Source: Brasenia schreberi | Taxonomy: Eukaryota; Streptophyta; Magnoliopsida; Nymphaeales; Cabombaceae | Reading direction: 5' to 3' | DNA length: 64,000 bases | Assembly: GCA_036023115.1 (NCBI GenBank) | Contig: JAYKKT010000049.1 | Span: 372,001 to 436,000, forward strand | In this document: positions 11,438-22,040 of the stretch, piece after piece | Numbering within the stretch: the stretch's first letter is position 1 | Layout: the number at the start of each line of letters is the position of its first letter | Position numbers and translations under genes: made by a program | The notes under the pieces: generated by a model | What the model saw: only the letters and a program-made list of their open reading frames with translations | Databases searched by the model: none | What the model was told of the DNA's origin: nothing

Positions 11438-12350
11438 CTAACTACAGATAGATATATGTATCAAAGTAATCAATTCTTTGATTTTATTAAACCCTTTAGC
11501 AACTAATCTTGCCTTATTTATCAACAATACCATCAACTTCCATTTTCCTTTTAAAACTCTATTTAGTATATAAACTGCAGTGAATAACGCTTCAACCCAA
11601 AAATCGTCGCCTAGATTTGAGTAATATAACATAGAGTTTACCATTTCTATCAATATCATATTTTTCTTTCAGTCACAACATTTTGATGTGGTGTATATGA
11701 AGCAATAGTTTAATATATGATCCCTATATATTCAAAATAATTTGGGTTATAATAGTCTCCTTAAGCATTTGATATATGACTCATGTTGTACTTTTACTTA
11801 AGTTTTGGAAACTTTGAATTTTTCTAATGCTTCTTCTTTAAAATGTATTAAATATATATGATAATATTGAAAGTGATCATCAATAAAGGTAATAGAATAT
11901 TTCTTGCCACCTACAATGGGCCAACCATGTAAGTCACACACATCAGAGTTTATAAGATATAAGACTTTTAAAGTTCTTTCTACTCTTTGAAAAAGTAGTC
12001 TTGTTATTTTGGTGAGCAGGCATATAACATTTATCTATTATTTAAAAATTTTAAGAATCAAATTTGATTTTATCATGTCATTTAGTTCTCTAAAAACATG
12101 TCCTCATCAATGCCATAAATCAAAAGATTCAATAATATAAATAGAGCCATCATTCTTATTAATCATATTCAACTTGAACATGTCATTACATAAGTATTTT
12201 TTGCCAACAAATATACTTCTTTAAATAAGATAAATTTCTCACCCTCAAAGACACTTAACCAATACCTATTAAGAGTACATAAACTAAATTCTTCTTTAGA
12301 TCAGATATATATAACACAATCATAAGAGTCAAAAACTTAACCGATATAAA
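11438..12350 (-). pseudogene. copia A integrase C-terminus and reverse transcriptase start
   Basis: The 73-codon frame 11659-11438 encodes MVNSMLYYSNLGDDFWVEAL then AVYILNRVL, the end of the integrase catalytic core. It runs into KARLVAKGF, the start of the reverse-transcriptase finger domain, with the interdomain linker nearly deleted. Sequence from 11660 to 12350 is integrase in pieces. Confidence 0.68.
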
Positions 12351-12351
12351 T

Positions 12352-12537
12352 TTAAGTTCCACCGCACATTGTGCTTGATTTGGACCATTGAAGCATCACC
12401 CATGTGCATAGTGGTTTGTCCTCTTCATGAAATACTTTAAAGAGAGACTTGTTCTTGCACACTTCGTGAGTGGTACCTGAGTCAACCCACCATGACTCAA
12501 TATCTTCAACCATGTTAATTGCAGATATGATGACCAC
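12352..12537 (-). pseudogene. copia A aspartic protease
   Basis: WWVDSGTTHEVCKNKSLFK matches the copia protease active site (usual W-x-x-D-S-G-A-T), so the catalytic Asp is retained. It would cleave the Gag-Pol precursor. The frame ends at 12352 and the following domain is in another frame. Confidence 0.78.
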
Positions 12538-12586
12538 AAGGTTTTTCTTTGAATAAGCAGAATTCTTTATCTTCTTTCTTCAAGAA

Positions 12587-12772
12587 TTAATATTCCTTCT
12601 TATGGTGACTGGACTTACCACAATGGAAACATTTTCCTTTCTTATTGTTTGGCTTAAAATCACTTCCACTTTTACCAAGAGTTTTTTCAATTTTACTTCT
12701 TTGAGAGCCACTTGAATTTTCTAACCACATTAAGAAGGATCTTCTCTTGAGCGGTTGACTACTTGGACTCAT
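12587..12772 (-). pseudogene. copia A gag C-terminus with damaged zinc knuckle
   Basis: The frame contains GKCFHCGKSSHHKKEY, a CCHC nucleic-acid-binding knuckle (C-x2-C-x4-H-x4-C) whose fourth ligand is Tyr instead of Cys. A basic stretch precedes it. Upstream gag (IIDKFSSPWIELKHS, LEQLGNHLS) continues toward 12935 in another frame. Confidence 0.78.
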
Positions 12773-12941
12773 CTTGTTTATGATATTTTTCTATAATACT
12801 AAGATGATTTCCAAGTTGCTCAAGAAATACGTCTTCCTTCTTGTACTTAAAACTATGCTTGAGCTCTATCCAAGGAGAGGAAAATTTATCTATGATGGAG
12901 GAGACAATTTTAGTTTCCACAATTTCCATTTTGCATTGTTA

Positions 12942-13884
12942 CATAGAGCTTGTCGTTCTTGGGTTCATAACATCTATAACCTTTCTTGTTTATTCCATAT
13001 CCCAATAACATACATTTGAATGCACGCAGAGATAGTTTATCTTCTTTGTTTGTAAACACAAAGAATCTAGTGTAGTTAGGTATAAGTTTAAACTAATTTT
13101 CAATAGGAAAATAATTTTGTAATACTAAGAAAGGTATGCAATTTATTAGATAGACAGACATCATAATGACTTTTGCTTAGAGATTTTTAGGAACTCCACT
13201 TGATACTAACAAGGTTGTAGTAGTTTCTACAATATGCCTATGTTTTTGTTCGAAAATATCATTTTGTTGAGAAGTTTTGGTATAAGAGGTTTAGTGGAGG
13301 ATCTCATGGTTTTCAATATACCTTTCAAACTCATTTGATATAAATTCTTCTCCTAAGTCAAACCTAAATACCATAATCTTAAAATCAAATTGATTATTAA
13401 CAAGGTTATAGAACATGACCAATTTTTTCAAGACATCATCGGTTTTTGCCTTTAATAGATATACCCGTATTTATATAGTAAAGTTATAAATAAAGATGAC
13501 ACAATAGGAGACACCTTCTTTTGACATAATGGGTGCAGGACCCTAAACATCTAAGTTTACAATTTCAAAATGTTTTCTTGTAACATTTGTTTTGTTTGAA
13601 AATGTAAGATATATTTTGCCAAGAACATAACATTTGCAAGATAAATTTTTAATATTTTTTATTCTAATAGGACATTGATACAATTTTTGAACATTTAAAT
13701 GGCCAAGCCTTGTGTGCCATAGCTGTATATCATTTGACAAAATATTTAAATGTTAAATATTATGCATATAATCCATTACATAGAGTCCTCATTCTATATA
13801 GCTACATCCAATCACCTTTTTTGAGAGGCGATCCTGTACAATACATTCAGTAGATGAGAAAGTTATAACACAACTATTATCTAA
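12942..13884 (-). pseudogene. copia B-family GAG-pre-integrase and integrase fragment (second copy)
   Basis: From 13884 downward the minus strand carries FSSTECIVQDRLSKKVIGC, then LWHTRLGHLNVQKLYQCPI (GAG-pre-integrase), KYGYIYLLKAK, and the integrase core including EFERYIENH, HRHIVETT and KGYRCYEP, ending at NDKLYV. It matches 17450-18790 closely, so it is a separate partial copy of the copia B family. Its left end joins copia A gag and its right end joins a truncated copia B LTR, marking two rearrangement breakpoints. Confidence 0.78.
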
Positions 13885-13886
13885 TG

Positions 13887-14057
13887 AAGGAGAGAGAGTG
13901 GTAATGGGCAGCCAAACTGAGAAAGTAGCCGTTGGGGTCCCCGATGGCCCGTATGTCCCTGTTGGCCCAGGTGGCCATGATGCTTGATTATATGTATGTA
14001 CACTTTCATAATAAGAAAAATATAGTAAAATAATAGATAAATACATGTATTTTAATA
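13887..14057 (-). repeat. copia B 3' LTR, 5' ~170 bases only
   Basis: Read on the minus strand it begins TATTAAAATACATGTATTT directly after a polypurine tract and is collinear with the start of the LTR at 20464-20081. It stops just upstream of where the other LTR has its TATA box, where it abuts the 12942-13884 integrase fragment. Its start, shared with the 5' LTR, defines the LTR boundary. Confidence 0.75.
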
Positions 14058-14069
14058 CCCCCTCTCAAA
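14058..14069 (-). promoter_or_regulatory. Polypurine tract of copia B
   Basis: Minus-strand TTTGAGAGGGGG lies immediately 5' of the LTR start at 14057, where plus-strand DNA synthesis is primed. As is common in copia, the RNase H reading frame runs through it (SLRGGIKIHV). Confidence 0.75.
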
Positions 14070-15073
14070 CTGACGGTATCATCACCAAAAGTTTGGTAAC
14101 TAAAAATTGAAAGCGTAGGGTCAATAGTGATTTGGTGAAGACATTTACAAGTTGATACTCTGATTGTACAAAGTGTAGTGCCAAGTGCCTTATAGGTGTT
14201 CTTCCTTAATATAGTGACAATCCATCTCGATGTGTTTAGTGCGCTCATGAAATATATGCTTTTTTGACTATATATATAGTACTTTTGTTGTCATAATATA
14301 TGATAAGAGTAACTTCAAGTGATGCTCAAAGATCTTCAAGTAGTCTTTTTAGCATGTTAGTTCTCTAATTGTATTGGCCACTGTTCTATATTTTGCTTCA
14401 GTAGATCCTTTTGTTGCTTTTTGCATTTTTATAAGATAAGAGAGTCTTCAAGAAAGATGTAATAGCCTATTTTAGAGTGCTTGTCTTTAACATCACCATC
14501 CAATCAACATCAATATATGCAAGTAACTGAGGTAGGGAGGAAGACAATATGAATACTCCCTTTTATGTGACATGTCAGAATATCATATGATCCATATGAT
14601 GACACCCATATGTATAGTGGTAGGTGTATACTAAAATTGACTTATAGTATGTACAACATGAGTGATGTCGGGATGAGTGATGGTGAGGTATGTCAATGAT
14701 CCGATCATGTGTCTGTAAGAAGTCGGATCCCTGAGTGGTTCACCATATGTAAGTCTCATCTTTTGGTTAATCACCTCATGTGTCTCAACTTCCTTGTCAT
14801 CTGCTAGTCCATATCTAACAACAATATCATTAACAAATTTAGTTTGAAACAAAAAGAAACCTCTATCATTTTTTGTTACCTCAATACCTAAAAAGTATCG
14901 TATATGTTCAAGATCTTTCATTTCAAATGCCCTACCAAGGTCTCGTGTAATATTTTAGATTCCAAGGACATCACTCCCTATAATAATCATATCATCTACA
15001 TATAACAAAAGAATAATAATACTTACAAATCACTTTATAAACAAAGCAATGTCAGTATAATAGGTAGTAAAAC
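14070..15073 (-). pseudogene. copia B reverse transcriptase (second part) and RNase H
   Basis: The minus strand from 15073 gives GFTTYYTDIALFIK, a stop, and LLLYVDDMIIIG with an intact YVDD box. Next come MKDLEHIRYFLGIEV, DPTSYRHMIGSLTYL and ITHPDITHVVHTISQF, then RNase H (IIYYDNKSTIYI, RTKHIEMDCHYI, HQITIDPTLSI) up to the polypurine tract. Stops and shifts are scattered. It continues the frame broken off at 16641, with only about ten residues missing across the intervening transposon. Confidence 0.82.
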
Positions 15074-15081
15074 CATTACAT
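15074..15081. repeat. Target-site duplication, left (CATTACAT)
   Basis: Eight bases identical to 16633-16640 on the other side of the TIR element, adjoining the left TIR without gap. Confidence 0.88.
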
Positions 15082-15370
15082 CTATGTCACACAGTGCGGG
15101 TGCATACACGAGTGCAGGATACAGAAAATTTTAAAAAGTTTAGGTGTGGCGACACAAATAAGGTATATAATATTATATATAATACATAATATTCAAACTA
15201 GAACAAGTGAGACATCAATTAACATAAGTATATGACAATAGTAAGTACACAACTTTATATTAAAGTAAAAAACGTAAACAACTACTAATTTGATCGTAAT
15301 AAATTAATCAATCAAAAGGAAATCTTAATGTTTGATAAATGAAATGAACCTTTAATTGATACTACCTCAC

Positions 15371-16158
15371 CTCTGCAATATGATTCAAGTATTGATCGGC
15401 TCCATGGATGAATTGTGTTCCACCACCAAGAAATTTAAACTTGTCTTTATCACAGGTAATCCAGTTTTGCCCCCTTATCTTCAACTAATCGATTACGTAG
15501 TACATTGATAAACCATACCTATGATCAAGTTAAATATTGTAAAAACAAACACAAGCTTCAAAATAGTGTAACAGAAAATATACAAAGAATTGCATGACAA
15601 GAAATCATGCAACTTTAAAAACATAAAACATACAATAAAAGAACTCATATTGTACCAGTTCAATGAAAGACGAAGACGAAAATAGCATATCACATAGACA
15701 ATTTTCACTAAAATAACTATAAGCTCACATCGGATTACTAGAACAATTTGGTTCTAGTGCACAAGTTAATGGTGCATGCACAAAGAGAGAGAAAAGTTAC
15801 ACAAGAAATACATGATTTAGCAGCAATATTTTCTATATTAACATTTTTGGCAGAAAAAGAAATTCATTAATGTTTTATAACTCCATCAAGAATAAAAACG
15901 ATAATTCCTCCAAAATAATATATACATTAACGTGACTTGAGAAGATGAAATACGAAGCGAGTATCAAACACAAACCAATCTCCTTCCATTTCTCCCTTAG
16001 AACAAACCTAACATGAAAGAAAAAAGAGTAATATATGCATAAAAACAAAACAAAACATATGAGCGATCAAGGAAAAAGAACAACATAACAAACATTTTAG
16101 CTATTTCTTTTCATGAGGGGAACAAAAATAAAGGAAGCTTGAATTGAGTCAATGAAAA

Positions 16159-16198
<40 letters not shown>

Positions 16199-16432
16199 CC
16201 TCATCTCTGCTTCGTGGCCACAAAATTTGTTTTCATAGTTCTTTGGCATCGGCACCAAGCACTTCGGCTGGCAGCGGGCAATGCCACTCGAACCTCTCCC
16301 CCCTCTCCATTGAATTCAACCTCCGAACCACCTCTTTGTTGTCCAAACACATGATGTACTCCCTCATGCTCTTAGAGCACAACGAAAATTTCTCGACACT
16401 CGATTTCCCCCTGACATCATCGTGCTCAAAAA
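15371..16432 (-). pseudogene. Captured fragment of a PMT11/12-like putative S-adenosylmethionine methyltransferase gene (DUF248), two exons plus intron
   Basis: The plant PMT family are Golgi membrane proteins with a SAM-methyltransferase-like fold, linked to pectin modification. Exon a (about 16432-16200) reads KFSLCSKSMREYIMCLDN, VVRRLNSMERGERFEWHCP, CLVPMPKNY and, after a frame change, WPRSRDE. Exon b (15518-15371) reads [34 protein letters not shown] and QYLNHIAE. Family members carry WPRSRDEVW...LVEDKGGQNWI and [19 protein letters not shown] in this order. The exons join in phase across a GT...AG intron (16199-15519) with a (GA)n run near its donor; GTGAGG after exon b looks like the next donor. 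At least three single-base frameshifts make it non-coding. The retained intron means the capture copied genomic DNA, not mRNA. Confidence 0.82.
16165..16194. repeat. (GA)n microsatellite in the captured intron
   Basis: About 15 GA units just inside the donor side of the captured PMT intron; on the minus strand it reads as a CT tract. Confidence 0.9.
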
Positions 16433-16632
16433 GGAAAGCTGGGATGAAATCCTTTTTTTATACCGGATGACCTAAAGTGTTTGGACACATATAGACTTTG
16501 ACATGTTTATCACACTCAGAATATGCCTTGATACATAGATCATGTTGGCATTTCATGACATGGTATCGGTGTCGATGTCACACTAGTGTTGGGGCCAACA
16601 CTCCACCTCTTAGAGGTGTTTGTGTGACATAG

Positions 16633-16640
16633 CATTACAT
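16633..16640. repeat. Target-site duplication, right (CATTACAT)
   Basis: Partner of 15074-15081. The bases next to the repeat differ on the two sides, fixing its length at eight. Confidence 0.88.
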
Positions 16641-17089
16641 GTCATAAACTCACTCATTTTGTCAAACCAAACCAAGCCTTAAGAGCTTGTTTTAGTTCAT
16701 ACAAAGACCTTTTATGATGAAGAACTTGATTGTTTGGAATGTTAATGGGAGGAGGTTCCATTTAAACCTATTCTTTTAGCCATCCATTTAAAAATGTATT
16801 CTTGACATTCATTTGAAAAATATTTCAGTTTTTAATTGCACTAACATCAATAAGTCAATTGTCATTGTAGCTATTGGGGCAAAGGGTTCCTCGTAGTTAA
16901 TACCATATTGTGAGTATCTTTTGGCCACTAGTCTAACTTTGTATCATTTTATGGTACCATTACCGTTAGTCTTGATTTTGTATACCCATGTAGACCTTAT
17001 TGGTTTCGTTGTTTCAGGACATGTTATAATTTCTCATATTTGTGCTCTATGTAGGCATCTAGTTCCTCGTTCATAACATGAATCCAATC
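16641..17089 (-). pseudogene. copia B reverse transcriptase, first part
   Basis: Minus-strand translation shows YKVRLVAKRYSQYGI, NYEETFAPIATMTIVRTLI, NWNIFQMNVKNTFLNG and SLYELKQALKAWFG, the canonical start of a copia reverse transcriptase, with several in-frame stops. It stops at the TIR transposon and is continued at 15073 by the next residues of the same domain. Confidence 0.8.
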
Positions 17090-18790
17090 CTATGATGTTT
17101 GAGCTTTCTTAAATGTTTTAGGTACCTTTATGGTTAGAATAACAGTTAATAAGGTGATATATCTTAGAGAAAAAGTTTCACAAGAGACAAATCTCTTTGG
17201 TGGTCTAGAATCTCTAATAGATTTTCTTAAAATATATTCAATAACTTCGGGGTTTCTCTTAGTGTAATGTCTTTGAAAAGGAGTCACAATGTGCATTAAA
17301 GATATTGATTGGTTAGGTTGATGATTTATGTTTTGATTACCTAAAATATCATTTAGAAAGGAATATGTAGCATCATCGATGCAAGGAAGAACTTGTTTTT
17401 GGAATACAAATTCGTTTTCAAAGAATTTAACATCTCTTGACACATAGAGCTTGTCGTTCTTGGATTCGTAATATCAATAACCTTTCTTGTTTATTCCATA
17501 CCCCAAGAGCACGCATTCAAATGCATTGTAGAGATAGTTTATCTTCTTTGTTTGTAAACACAAAACATTTATATCCAAATACTCTTAATATTTTTTAACA
17601 GGAAAAATATTTTGTAATATTGAGAAAGATATGAGATTTATTAGATAGGCAAACATTATAATGGATTCTGCCCAGAGATTTTTAGGAACTCCACGAGATA
17701 CTAATATGGTTCTAGTGGTTTCTACAATGTGCCTATGCTTTTATACGAAAATATCATTTTGTTGAGGAGTTTTAGTACAAGAGGTTTAGTGGAGGATCCT
17801 ATAGTTTTCAAGATACCTTTCAAACTCATTTGTTATAAATTCTCCTCCTCAGTCAAACCTAAATACCATGATCTTAGAATCAAATTGATTCTTAACAAGG
17901 TTATGAAATGTGACAAAAAATTTCAAAGACATCATCACATTTTGCCTTTAATAGATATACCCATATATATCTAGTAAAGTTATAAATAAAGATGATATAA
18001 TAGGAGACACCTCCTTTAATATGAGATTTATTAAATAGACAAACATTATAATGGATTCTGCCCAAAGATTTTTAGGAACTCCACGAGATACTAATAAGGT
18101 TCTAGTGGTTTCTACAATGTGCCTATGGTTTTATTCGGAAATACCATTTTGTTGGGAAATTTTGGTACAAGAGGTTTAGTGAAGGATCCCATGGTTTTCA
18201 AGATACCTTTCAAACTTATTTGATATAAATTCTCCTCCTAAGTTAAACCTAAATACCATAATATTAAAATCAAATTGATTATTAATAAGGTTATGGAATA
18301 TGACAAAAATTTTCAAGACATCATCGAATTTTGCCTTTAATAGATATACTCATTTATATATATATATATATATATAGTAAAGTCATAAATAAATATGACA
18401 TAATAGGAGACACCTCCTTTTAACATAATGGGTGCTGGACTCCAAACATCCGAGTTTACAATTTCAAAATGTTTTCTTGTAACATATGTTGTATTTGGAA
18501 ATAAAAGATATTGCATTTTGCTAAGAACACAACCTTTGGAAGAGAAATTTTCAATACTTTTTATTCTAATGTGACATTGATATAACTTTTGAACATTTAA
18601 ATGACCAAGTCTTGTGTGTCATAGTTGTACATCATTTGATAAAATATTTGAATGTCCAATATTACGAATATAATTCGTTACATAGAGTCCTCATTCTTTA
18701 TGGCCACATCCAGTCACCTTTTTCGAGAGGCAATCATTTACAATACATCCAGTAGATGAGAAGGTTATACCACAACCATTATCTAATATT
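17090..18790 (-). pseudogene. copia B GAG-pre-integrase and integrase with internal duplication
   Basis: From 18790 downward: CIVNDCLSKKVTGCGHKE, LWHTRLGHLNVQKLYQCHI, then an integrase core block read twice (18410-18021 and 18020-17631), KGYRY-like and NDKLYVSRDVKFFENEFVFQ, and a 117-codon open tail (17443-17090) with SRPPKRFVS. The integrase would insert the cDNA; the catalytic core is duplicated and carries stops, so it is inactive. Confidence 0.8.
17631..18410. repeat. 390-bp tandem duplication inside copia B integrase
   Basis: The word ATGAGATTTATTA starts both 17631 and 18021, and the whole intervening block recurs to about 18417 with scattered substitutions. The second copy also carries a (TA)n expansion near 18355-18375. 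The period, 390, is a multiple of three. The junction at about 18013-18020 shows short homology (CCTCCTTTAA). Confidence 0.85.
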
Positions 18791-20060
18791 TGAGATACGA
18801 AAAGTAAATTTAAATTAATTTTAGAACGATACTAATTTTAGAAATAAAAAAGTATTTGTTTTTAAGGTTCCCTTCTTTGTTAACCTTTAGTGTGGTTCCA
18901 TTGGCGATAAACATACATGAATTTTTTTCTTATGCATGAATTAATTTTTTTTTCATTGCAAGTTATATGAAATGAGGCAGCCAAATTAAGTAATCAAAGA
19001 GTCATACCTTGAGTGTCATAAGTAGAAGTCGAGCATACCGCATCGATGATTGCCTTCTCCTTCGATTGTGCTTCAAGAAGCTTTACTTTCTCATGGAGAG
19101 AAAAAATTGAGGAAGAAAAGTTGTGTTCATCTACCAAGGTCACCTTATTCTTTAATCTTGAGTAATTCGGCTTAATATGTCTGACCTCCTTACAAAATGA
19201 TAAATAACTTCCCTCTTTATCTCACTTGATTTTTTTATCTTAAAATGTGGATGTTGATATGTTTTAATGTGTGTTTTGGGCCTTGATGCGACTAATGTAG
19301 AATCTTTTTGAAGATGAACTTCATTAAGTCTTGTTTCTGCCGTTTGGAGGTCGACATGAAGCTCTTATTTAGTGAAGAAGGGCCTATGATGTATAAGAGA
19401 TGATCTTATATTTTAAAATTCCTTTTTAAGACTTCTCAAAAATTGATATACGAAGTCTTTGTTTTCTTGACATTGCCTTTTACTAAGACATTGTGTATAC
19501 TTATTTTTGTATCTATTTAATTGATTCTAAATACATAAATACTCACTATAGGACTCAATCACTCCTTTGTCTTCTTGTCTTAGTGATGACATTTTATAAC
19601 GTAATGTCATCCTATGTACCACATCACTTTGAATATGAGATTTCTTCAATTATTCCTCTACTTCTTTGGCATTGGTAGAGTAAGCTAAGGTGTCTCCAAT
19701 GTGATCATAAAGAATGATCACATTGTTTACGAGAACCCATAAGATCATCCTATGACCTCCTTCAAATTCTTCTTTTTGTTTCAAAGTGATATTTATAGAG
19801 GGTTCTACCTTCGATCCACTCGCATAACCTCACATTCTTTTGAAATATAAATAGTTTTTATTGATTGAGCTCATGTTTTGTAGTTGGAAGTTATTAATAA
19901 AAAATTGAAACCCTTTTGTTCTAACTTCAAGGAGTATAAGCTTGTAAGTAGTGAACTTACTTGGTTAAATACTTGAAAAACACTGTAAATCAAGTTTCTT
20001 CAATAAAGACTTCTAGGCTTTAGCATGCTTCTTGAGAAAACGATTTGATAATCACGAAGA
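18791..20060 (-). pseudogene. copia B gag and protease remnants
   Basis: The protease region reads LLNLAASFHITC near 18950 (usual L-D-S-G-A-S-x-H), having lost the catalytic Asp. Upstream, between about 19050 and 20060, is gag-like, Lys/Leu-rich, stop-laden sequence following the primer site. Short open frames here on both strands show no other domain. Confidence 0.6.
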
Positions 20061-20067
20061 GCAGATA

Positions 20068-20080
20068 GGATCTGATACTA
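20068..20080 (-). promoter_or_regulatory. Degenerate tRNA-Met primer-binding site of copia B
   Basis: Minus-strand TAGTATCAGATCC differs at two bases from the canonical initiator-tRNA-Met complement TGGTATCAGAGCC and directly follows the LTR end ...TTACA at 20081. Confidence 0.75.
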
Positions 20081-20464
20081 TGTAATAAAGATAAAGCTTC
20101 AACGTGTTGAATGGAGCAACGGATATCCAATACACGTATACAACAATTGTGAGTCACAAAAAGATGATGATTAAAAGTCTTGAAAAAGGCTAGAATAATA
20201 GCAAATTCACTAACAATAGCAAATATACTAAAAAGAATGTATAGAAATTGACCAAAAAGTTTAAACATTTATTATGAATAAGGTAAGTATTTATAGAGTG
20301 GAGAAGAGGGAAAGGAGATAGAGTGGTAATGGGCAGCCGACACCTGAATGCTGCTCGGTAGCCATTGGGCTCCCTGGTGGCCCTAGTGCTTGATTACATG
20401 TATATACATTTTCATAATGAAAAAAATATAGTAAAATACTTAGATAAATACTTGTATTTTAATA
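20081..20464 (-). repeat. copia B 5' LTR (384 bp, TA...CA ends)
   Basis: Bounded on the minus strand by TATTAAAATACAAG at 20464 and ...ATTACA at 20081, next to the primer-binding site. It holds a TATA box (CTCTATAAATAC, about 20290-20301). The 5' ~170 bases match the partial 3' LTR at 13887-14057. Both LTRs start TA, not TG, while sequence outside the boundary differs (AAC against GGG). Confidence 0.72.
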
Positions 20465-20765
20465 GTTGAGGCTTGGTATGCATTAAACAAGGCATACGCA
20501 TTTGATAGGGAATGTGTCCTATGGAAATGTTGTCATCACTATTCCATTTTTGCCTTGCACGAACTGCTTCTATTGCTTCATTTTTCTTTTTCTTCTAACA
20601 TCGGTGTGTTAAGGACGTGAACCACCTTCAATGTTGAAAGATGGAAGTGCATCTGTCCTGGTCACCTCAAGAAATTCATGTCGTCGAACTTATCCAACTT
20701 CATGAAATCGGATGTCATTTCGCTTAGAGATGCATAATGCGGGTGTGTACTTAAAGCCTAAAGAT

Positions 20766-21981
20766 TGTTGAGGTAGAAAGTCTTTTCAGCAATGTAGATC
20801 ATACAGCCAACACATGATGTTGATGAAATCAGTTGTCAAACGAGTATTGTAATAAATAACCGAGCACCTTCTATTGCTGTAAATATGTTGAAGGATACAC
20901 TGTAGTACAACAACCGAATACCTTGCTGTTCCAGAAGTCTTTTAGATCTAACACAACAACCCACGACGAGCTGTCTTAGATACAAAGAATTGTTGTGGTG
21001 TCGAATGCATTTGAGACAAATTGTCATTCTAAGACGGTAAATGGCAGGAACACCTAGTCTTGTAAATATAAAACCGGTTTGTATATGAACTGCAAATGAA
21101 GACTTGAGAAATGGTTGTCTACTCATGTATATGCTTTCGATGGGTCAAGATGAAACATCACTAAACGATATTTTCTGGAATCAGATTTCTCCAACTGCGA
21201 TCACTCCAATTTGGTACAGGGAAAATATTGCATATATCACCAAGATCACTTCCTGCAAATCTGAAATAAAGAAGCCGCACAGATGTTTCAAGGCATGCAT
21301 CACGATGCACCCTCCTTTAGGCTTAACTCACCATTGTCGAAGTCGATGTTTCGGGTGCAAACACGAGTTTCCTTCAAAATACAACGAAATTTCCTCGGTT
21401 TGTCTTGCACAACCACAACCAAGACTCCATGATCAACTCTCAGTAGAAATGAAAAGTTTCTGTATTTCCTTTCTACAAATAAAAGGAAGCAGACAGGTTT
21501 TCTGAACTTTCAGTAAGAGAACAATAGATGGGGGAGGCTGAAGTCTTTTTCTCCATCTGCCTTCATCGCTAACTCATTGCCTTATATAGAGTTGAGTGAG
21601 ATGTTGATGAAAGGACATGCCTGTTCATCAAGTTAACGTTCCATGAGAGTATGCTGAGAAACTCATGAAGCTTCATGCTTTCTCACAACCGCTAAGGTGT
21701 ATGCACTTTGTTTTCAAAGTTGTGTTGTTTTCAACTGAAAGGTGGAAACTCTAGGTCTCAGGGAAAGCCATTGTTAGCATCTACCTGCTGTTCTCTGTTA
21801 CGGTGAAGGGCAACGACCTTTTGGACAATCTTGAGGTTACTTAGCCTGAATATTCGTGTACCGACATGGCTTTCCAATCCACAAACCTGTCCATGGTGTC
21901 TTGTTTAGCTTACTGGGTCACGACCCTTCCAAAGTATGTGGAATTTTTGGAAAGTCACCAAATACCAAGGGACACCATCAT
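20766..21981. repeat. Interspersed repeat R1, copy 2
   Basis: Partner of 8899-9896 in the same orientation, 1,216 bases. It holds two segments missing from copy 1: around 21275-21345, and 21555-21660 with a CTTATATAGAG box. Short open frames on both strands have no recognisable domain and are not conserved in frame with copy 1. Confidence 0.75.
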
Positions 21982-22018
21982 CCGGATTCCGTAGCACCCT
22001 TTCGTGAATATATATATA

Positions 22019-22040
22019 TTACATGGTATATACCATGTAA
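22019..22040. repeat. Perfect 22-bp palindrome
   Basis: The two halves TTACATGGTAT and ATACCATGTAA are exact reverse complements with no spacer. The CATGG/TATTTAAA words recur to 22075. It follows a short AT run and could extrude a hairpin. Confidence 0.85.

Larger units (their letters stand above)
10320..12941 (-). mobile_element. Degenerate Ty1/copia retrotransposon (copia A)
   Basis: Reading the minus strand from 12941 downward gives gag (KKEDVFLEQLGNHLS), a zinc knuckle, protease (WWVDSGTTHEVCKNKSLFK), integrase remnants, reverse transcriptase and RNase H in canonical copia order. All are broken by stops and frameshifts. The catalytic YVDDML box reads YMYDML. Neither LTR is present. At the high-coordinate end, gag joins directly to integrase of a different copia family near 12942, so the element was truncated by rearrangement. 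Confidence 0.82.
15082..16632. mobile_element. Non-autonomous TIR DNA transposon (Pack-type) with captured gene exons
   Basis: A 1,551-base insertion in copia B reverse transcriptase. Its ends are perfect 12-bp inverted repeats, CTATGTCACACA at 15082-15093 and TGTGTGACATAG at 16621-16632. The 8-bp CATTACAT duplication flanks it at 15074-15081 and 16633-16640. An 8-bp duplication suits hAT; TIR sequence alone does not settle the superfamily, and MULE (usually 9 bp) is the main alternative. No transposase is encoded. The interior carries two minus-strand exons and the intron of a PMT11/12-like methyltransferase gene. Copia sequence resumes correctly on each side, so this is a clean insertion. 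Confidence 0.85.

Noticed and set aside
15493..15708. 71-codon minus-strand frame spanning the captured PMT intron and exon b start
   Set aside because: It runs mostly through intron sequence; the exon boundaries, not this frame, match the PMT family.
21104..21505. 133-codon plus-strand frame in repeat R1 copy 2
   Set aside because: Not conserved in frame in R1 copy 1 and without any domain.
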